This document shows positions 19,173-23,598 of a stretch of 23,598 bases of DNA, one piece after another (positions within the stretch are counted from its first letter, which is position 1; every line of letters starts with the position of its first letter). The notes beneath the pieces are model-generated. The model made no database searches. It had not been told where the DNA came from and worked only from the letters and a program-made list of their open reading frames with translations. The translations under genes were made by a program, and so were the position numbers. The DNA comes from Martensiomyces pterosporus (Eukaryota; Kickxellomycota; Kickxellomycetes; Kickxellales; Kickxellaceae): contig MU603964.1 in assembly GCA_025201845.1 (NCBI GenBank), positions 125,181 through 148,778 on the forward strand. Reading direction: 5' to 3'.

Positions 19173-20384
19173 ATGTCTTTTGCCAGTCCAAGCATGCTGG
19201 GTCTCGCGGCACTGGGGGTCGCCTGGTATTTGGGGAGGAAGAGGTACATTGACGGCTGCCGCGTAGAGGTGGTTGCCTCGGACAGCAAGACGTCTTCGAT
19301 TGTCCGCCAAACCGAGCACGAAGGCGTGGTAACGCTCAGCGACATCCTGCACTCCGAGTGCCCCTCCTTGACGGACCCCCAAAGGGCATACATGGTCCCC
19401 ACGCCATATCTGTGCACCGGGCTGCTGCAGACAATCTACGCCACAATGAATATCCGGCGACGCGACGCGCTGAGCGACATTGCGTATGAGCGCGAGATGC
19501 TGATCATGGATGACGGCGGCACGGTGTCGCTTGACTGGTACCCGGGAATTAAGAGTCCGGGGGAGGAGGATGGGCCGATCGCGTTCCTGCTCAGCGGCGT
19601 TGGCGGCTCCTCCCATGAGTACCACATTAGAGTCATGGTCAAGGCGCTGGCTGATTGCTCCGTGGGGTTCAGAGTTGTCGTGTTTAACCACAGGGGAACG
19701 GCAAGGACGCCGATTACGTCGGCTAGGCCGTACGACTCGGGGTTCACCAGCGATTTCCGCCATGCCGTCAGCCGCGTGCGCGCGAAGAACCCCAAGAGCA
19801 CGCTGGTCGCAGTGGGCTTCTCCATGGGCGCCAACATCCTGACCAAGTACATAGGCGAGGAGAAGTCCGAGTGCCCGCTCGCCTGCGCCGTCACCATATG
19901 CTGCCCGTTCGACATCAAGGTGTCGGGGGAGGCAATGAACGCCGACAACATTCTGAACAACCACGTCTTCCAGCCCGTCGTCATGGGCGCCCTCAAGCGG
20001 GCCCTGAAGAGAGCCCAGCACCTGCCGCTGGACCCGAAATGGGGCCTGGATATGGACCGCATCCGCAGCTCGAAGCGGCTGTGGGAGCTGGAGGACGCGA
20101 TTCTGGTCAAGGTGAATGGGTACAGGGACCTGAACGACTACTACGTCAGGTCGAGCTCCAGCAACTACGTGGACGACATTAAAATACCCTTCCTGGCCAT
20201 CAACTCGCTCGACGACAGGATCACACCGCCGAGGGGAATTCCAAGGGAAAAGTTCCAGGAGAACCCGAACACTGCCCTGACGCTGGTCCCGCATGGCGGG
20301 CACTTGGCGTTCCTGACAGGGGTAGCCCCGAGGATTTGGTTCATTGACCCAGTTGTGGAGTTTGTGACCGCCATACTGAAGTAG
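19173..20384 (+). CDS. Alpha/beta hydrolase, ABHD1/3-YheT family
   Basis: This 403-residue serine hydrolase belongs to the ABHD1/ABHD3/YheT group, which includes the fungal ester/ethanol acyltransferase-like and phospholipase-like members. Residues 5-20 are hydrophobic (LGLAALGVAWYL) and look like a membrane anchor. The oxyanion-side motif LLSGVGGSSHEY is at 139-150 and FNHRGTA at 171-177. The nucleophile is S217 in VGFSMGANILTKYIGE, the acid D347 or D348 in NSLDDRITP, and the base H377 in HGGHLAFL. The catalytic triad is complete. The start is ATG 19173; the in-frame sequence upstream is pyrimidine-rich leader. Substrate cannot be told from sequence; medium-chain ester synthesis or hydrolysis and phospholipid deacylation are both known in the family. 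Confidence 0.88.
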   Translation: MSFASPSMLGLAALGVAWYLGRKRYIDGCRVEVVASDSKTSSIVRQTEHEGVVTLSDILHSECPSLTDPQRAYMVPTPYLCTGLLQTIYATMNIRRRDALSDIAYEREMLIMDDGGTVSLDWYPGIKSPGEEDGPIAFLLSGVGGSSHEYHIRVMVKALADCSVGFRVVVFNHRGTARTPITSARPYDSGFTSDFRHAVSRVRAKNPKSTLVAVGFSMGANILTKYIGEEKSECPLACAVTICCPFDIKVSGEAMNADNILNNHVFQPVVMGALKRALKRAQHLPLDPKWGLDMDRIRSSKRLWELEDAILVKVNGYRDLNDYYVRSSSSNYVDDIKIPFLAINSLDDRITPPRGIPREKFQENPNTALTLVPHGGHLAFLTGVAPRIWFIDPVVEFVTAILK

Positions 20385-20745
20385 GGCTTTTCCTGCCAGC
20401 TTTTATGCATTTACACATGTTGACTTTTGCCTGAACTCGGTGCTGGAAAGGGCGCCCTGGCTAGCGAGTGGCTGGGCGGAGCTTATCAGATAAGCACGGG
20501 CGGATCTTCCGGGCAGTGGTCATTTGATGTGCTGAGTGATTCTTCTGCCCGCTCTTCCATGCACTTTCCGGGAGGGACATGGCTGCACAGCCGTTCCACA
20601 CAGGCGCAGTAGCAAAAAGCAACAGATAACAGCAAAAGGATGGGGTGGGGAAGTTGGGCCGACCAAGGAAAGACGTCTCTCCTCTTTTCTGCTTACAAGC
20701 TTGCCCCCATTTTTGTTCACATATATATTCTCGCTGTATAAAGCC
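20385..20745 (+). other. Intergenic and promoter region of the small secreted peptide
   Basis: Contains the GATA palindrome at 20481-20495 and an ATATATAT/TATAAAG pair near 20721 and 20737. The second TATA-like site is only 9 bases from the ATG and so is unlikely to be the working TATA box. No other gene is seen. Confidence 0.4.
20481..20495. promoter_or_regulatory. Paired inverted GATA sites (15-bp palindrome)
   Basis: GCTTATCAGATAAGC contains two GATAAG sites in inverted orientation around a central A. Fungal GATA factors (AreA/Nit2 nitrogen regulators, siderophore regulators) bind such sites, best when paired. It lies 251 bases upstream of the secreted peptide start and about 100 bases after the hydrolase stop, so the peptide gene is the likely target. 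Confidence 0.45.
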
Positions 20746-20964
20746 ATGAAGCTCGCTGCTGTGCTCACGCTCCTTCTGGCCGCCGTGGCTGTGGCCGCGC
20801 CTGTGCCCACGGATGCCAAGCCAGTGGACCCGATTTTTGTGGACCGGCGGCTGGTGGTCCGCAAGAAGCACGAGGGCCTGTTCGGCATCCACAACTACTA
20901 CCACCGCCACCCGGAGCTGACCCCGCCGTACGCCCCAAAGGCCGACGACAACGACAGCGAGTAG
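20746..20964 (+). CDS. Small secreted peptide precursor, unknown function
   Basis: A 72-residue protein I do not recognise. Residues 1-18 are a clear signal peptide (MKLAAVLTLLLAAVAVAA), with cleavage predicted before PVPTDA. The remaining 54 residues have no cysteine. Dibasic sites RR (34-35) and RKK (39-41) fit Kex2-type processing; cutting there would release a C-terminal peptide of about 31 residues containing four His and the cluster HNYYHRHPE, ending in an acidic tail (ADDNDSE). It could be a peptide signal, a metal-binding peptide or a cell-wall or effector-like product; the sequence does not decide. I chose this ATG because the signal peptide begins there. AATAAA follows 60 bases after the stop. 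Confidence 0.7.
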   Translation: MKLAAVLTLLLAAVAVAAPVPTDAKPVDPIFVDRRLVVRKKHEGLFGIHNYYHRHPELTPPYAPKADDNDSE

Positions 20965-21023
20965 CAAGCACAGCTAAATCCACATTCGCTACCCTTCACC
21001 CCTCTTGGCTATAAAGAACTAGT

Positions 21024-21029
21024 AATAAA
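21024..21029 (+). terminator. Poly(A) signal of the secreted peptide gene
   Basis: AATAAA lies 60 bases after the stop, within the 92-base gap to the convergent dehydrogenase stop. Confidence 0.5.
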
Positions 21030-21056
21030 GCATGAAACTTGCTGCAAACGCAATTG

Positions 21057-22133
21057 CTACTTTGTCTTTTCAGCTATCAGCTTCTCCGTGTACTCCCAGA
21101 GCTTGTCCTGTTCAGCAACGTCTAGGGACTTTGGATGGGCGGCCATTTGCATGCACCTGGTGAAATAGTGGCCCGTCTCGCCCTCGACCTCAGGCGAGAG
21201 AGCCAGGTAAATGGATGTCAGCGCACCAGCCTGCACATCAAGCAGGATCATGCTTTCAACCGCGTGCTGGATGGAGCTGGTACCAACATGGCGAGTGATA
21301 TTCGTGGTGACCATTCCAGGGTGAAGCGAGTTGACCGTAACCCCAGAACTCGCGAGCTTGCGCGCCAGAGTGTTGGCAAATGTAGTGCTGGCCAGCTTTG
21401 ACATTGAGTAGTTGTCATAGCTATCGTACCATGTCTGCCTCCTCCCAAACCGTTCGTAATCGATCTCCTGAACGAACGACGCAGCCAGCGACGAAACCAC
21501 GACCACGCGAGCACCCTGCTTAGCGGCCTTCAGGCTGTCAAGGAGCCCCATTGTCAGTGCAAAGTGGCCAACGTGGTTAGTGCCCAGCTGCGACTCGATG
21601 CCATTCGGGTTCTCGGCGTAGGAGATCATCATGACGCCAGCGTTGTTGACCAGAACGTCCAGCGGAGTGCCGCGCTTCTTGAACTCCTCAACAAACGCGT
21701 CAACAGACTCCAGCGACGCCAGGTCGAGCCTCATAAACTCGAACCTGTCCTCCAGTCCAGTTTGTCTCTTGAGGGTCTCTATGGCTTCCTTGGCCCTGTC
21801 CTCGCTCCTGCAAGCCAGGATGGTGTGGAATCCAGCACGACCCAGCGCCTTGGCAGTTTCGAACCCGATGCCGCTGTTGGCGCCAGTGACGATGGCCACC
21901 TTGTCCTCGTTCTTGACCTCGGCGTCCTTGGACTTGTTGCGCGAGTCCAGAATAATGCGGTCGATGCGGCTAGAAGCAGAGAGCGCAGACCGGTCCATCT
22001 TGTTCAGCAAAGTCCAGGTAACCTCGCTGGCTACCTGGCCCAGCATGCCAAAGGTGAAGAAGAGCTTGTTGTAGCCCAGCGTGCTTCTGAGAATAGTGGT
22101 CTGCAGCGAGTTTGTGCCTGAAGCGAGACCCAT
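21057..22133 (-). CDS. Short-chain dehydrogenase/reductase, retinol-dehydrogenase-like
   Basis: A 358-residue classical SDR resembling the RDH11-14/WWOX group. The cofactor motif TGANSGIG is at 83-90, CRSEDRA at 108-114 suggests NADP preference, and NNAG is at 163-166. Catalytic residues are S214/S215, Y242 and K246 (YSMSK), then HPGMVTTNI after them. The first 75 residues are an extension with a hydrophobic stretch (about 18-43), which suggests membrane attachment at the endoplasmic reticulum or lipid droplets. The first ATG is at 22133; the frame runs on upstream only through non-ATG codons. The substrate is unknown; a lipid aldehyde, ketone or sterol is possible. The 5' leader (22140-22260) is purine-rich on the plus strand, that is pyrimidine-rich in the transcript. 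Confidence 0.88.
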   Translation of the reverse strand: MGLASGTNSLQTTILRSTLGYNKLFFTFGMLGQVASEVTWTLLNKMDRSALSASSRIDRIILDSRNKSKDAEVKNEDKVAIVTGANSGIGFETAKALGRAGFHTILACRSEDRAKEAIETLKRQTGLEDRFEFMRLDLASLESVDAFVEEFKKRGTPLDVLVNNAGVMMISYAENPNGIESQLGTNHVGHFALTMGLLDSLKAAKQGARVVVVSSLAASFVQEIDYERFGRRQTWYDSYDNYSMSKLASTTFANTLARKLASSGVTVNSLHPGMVTTNITRHVGTSSIQHAVESMILLDVQAGALTSIYLALSPEVEGETGHYFTRCMQMAAHPKSLDVAEQDKLWEYTEKLIAEKTK

Positions 22134-22367
22134 CTTTATCGAAAATGTTTTTAACAAGTAGTAGGGAGGGTTTGTTGTCGCTTAGCGCAAAAAGAGTAGT
22201 AGAAGAGGGAGAGAAGAGAAGAAAGGGTGGACGGAGGCCGAGGCCGGATAGAGGTAGCGGACGATCAGGCAAGCGCAGGACCATCTGAAATAGCAGAACT
22301 GCAGAAAGCCTGATTAGAGCCATGATGCGCACTTGTGACTTTGAGCTCGCAAAATATCTGAGAATCC
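22134..22367 (-). promoter_or_regulatory. Dehydrogenase promoter and leader
   Basis: 234 bases between the repeat boundary and the SDR start. The transcript-sense strand is C/T-rich, as for the other leaders here. No TATA box is seen. The repeat end at 22368 limits the native promoter to this short space. Confidence 0.35.
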
Positions 22368-22548
22368 CTCTGTGTCCCCGTGAACGTACTGCCCTGCCAG
22401 TGGATGCAGAAGGCTGCCCAGAACAGCAGAGCACAGCCACATCCAGGGAAGCTGGCCCCACTCCTCAGACCAGCCAGCAGGCGGGCCTCAGGAGCGGGCT
22501 GGTGCTGTGGCTCACTTGCCTGCCCGCTTGGGAGAGCATGGAGCCAGG
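22368..22548 (-). repeat. Dispersed repeat, right copy (inverted relative to 1-185)
   Basis: On the minus strand this matches window bases 1-185 at roughly 93%. The shared end (GGGACAC...AGAGGG) is at 22368, with unrelated sequence beyond. As at the left edge, that end points toward the start of a gene, here the SDR. Sequence to the right very likely belongs to the same element. Confidence 0.8.
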
Positions 22549-23598
22549 TCCACCCCCAGTTGCACTGGCAATCCCACAGAAAAAGGAGGCAGCGCGTAGC
22601 GAGTCCGCGCCAGTCCAGGTGCTCTCTGCCCCCTTTTGTACTCGCTGGGTTCCACACCTTGCGCTCCTGGTGCCGTTGGCATGTCCTTTTGGCGCTGTGC
22701 TCTGGAGGATGCACTCATTACACAAAGCACCCACAACACGCTCTCCGCTCCAACGTTTTTCACCAGCTACATGCTGCAGTAAACCACCCACCCCTCATGC
22801 TCAAGGTGCTCGCTTCTGGTAAAGCAGAGGCCAGATGCCCAAACGCCAGGAGAAAACACTAAACACGTCTAATGGCCATTGCCAGCGAAGCTCCAAAAGC
22901 AGAAAACGTGTACTGCAACTGAAAGGCGTTTTGGTGTCAGCCAGACAGGAGCAGCACCACTGCTCCTATATCCGAAAGCCATGCACAGCTCTCAGTGTGC
23001 CAAGAACACTCCAAAAAGCCATGCCTGCTGGATGGCTGACACCATCAGTCTGGTGTTCCCAGTGGGGACAGGTAGCCATCCTGCTGCTCGGGCTCTTGTG
23101 GTAGAGCCTCTCGTCTCCGGCATCCTCGCAAGTGGGCTGAGACGGCATCGTGACTGTGTCTGCTATTTCTCCGACCGGCGCCGTCTGTAGACTAGTAGAG
23201 TGTTTGGATGTGAACTTCGAGTTCTTTCGAGGGGTGGCCACACGCCTCTGTGGCTGGATGAGGCCTGTATGTGTCAACTGAGTTTGCAGAAGGACTGGAG
23301 GCTTCACAGAGCTGTGCAGTGGCAAGACCCAACGAATGCACACTGCTCACAGCTCGAGGAGAGGGTGGTTCGGGGATCCTTTTGGCAATCTGGCCACATC
23401 CGTCCTCATGGCTGAGCCGACGTGTTGCCAATAAACCAGGCTTCCTGACGCCCCAGCAACATGGCTTCTTGTGCTCCCCTGCTGAACCAACTCCGCTGTG
23501 GAGATCTTTTTGCCTAACATGAGCAGTCCTTCGTGGATTGCTGCGCCTTTTTACCTTTGCTCCTTTGTGCCAGTTCAGCAGTTGCAAATGGCAATGCC
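22549..23598. other. Probable body of the unclassified repeat element
   Basis: About 1 kb without a recognisable gene. Because the left copy begins at the window edge, I cannot compare this part, but it directly continues the right repeat copy. Frames are broken on both strands; short open stretches with many Cys, Trp and Arg occur on the minus strand, but no reverse transcriptase, transposase or RNase H motif is convincing. GAACTTCGAGTTC at 23213-23225 is a short perfect inverted repeat. No tRNA is seen. Confidence 0.4.

Noticed and set aside
23213..23225. GAACTTCGAGTTC inverted repeat as a regulatory or structural site
   Set aside because: Too short and isolated, inside unclassified repeat DNA; expected by chance.

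Overview
This window reads as nuclear DNA from a fungus, moderately GC-rich and with sparse, mostly short introns. The evidence is a fungal-type recyclin (F-box plus exocyst-Sec10-like region plus C-terminal CaaX box), a fungal threonine deaminase, PEX1, TIM13 and an ESS2/Bis1 splicing factor, together with GTAAGN intron donors, TACTAAN-like branch sites, TATA boxes and AATAAA signals. An early-diverging filamentous lineage such as Kickxellomycotina is a guess from general look and gene content; the sequence alone does not prove it.

Layout, left to right. (1) 1-185: end of a dispersed repeat whose other copy lies inverted at 22368-22548. (2) 349-5143 (+): RCY1 (recyclin-1) in several exons, including a 75-nt exon, with an 83-bp tandem duplication inside the first coding block. 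(3) 5221-6942 (-): ILV1, convergent with RCY1. (4) 6943-8701: long intergenic and promoter region. (5) 8702-9238 (+): a DUF606/YdcZ-type small membrane protein. (6) 9239-12591: about 3.3 kb with no convincing gene. (7) 12592-13056 (+): a second DUF606 paralogue. (8) 13540-14550 (+): ESS2. (9) 14899-18286 (+): PEX1 in two exons, with a poly(A) tract touching its start codon. (10) 18373-18663 (-): TIM13, convergent with PEX1. (11) 19173-20384 (+): alpha/beta hydrolase of the ABHD1/3-YheT group. (12) 20746-20964 (+): small secreted peptide with dibasic sites, below a GATA palindrome. (13) 21057-22133 (-): short-chain dehydrogenase. (14) 22368-23598: unclassified repeat-like DNA.

Most genes are unrelated housekeeping functions: endosomal recycling, isoleucine synthesis, splicing, peroxisome import, mitochondrial import, lipid or ester hydrolysis, and redox. 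I see no operon-like system. The parts that stand out are the pair of bacterial-type DUF606 transporters, each with an unusually long upstream region; the 83-bp duplication in RCY1, which either breaks the gene or has created a small intron; the repeat that sits just upstream of two different genes in the same relative orientation; and the secreted peptide gene.
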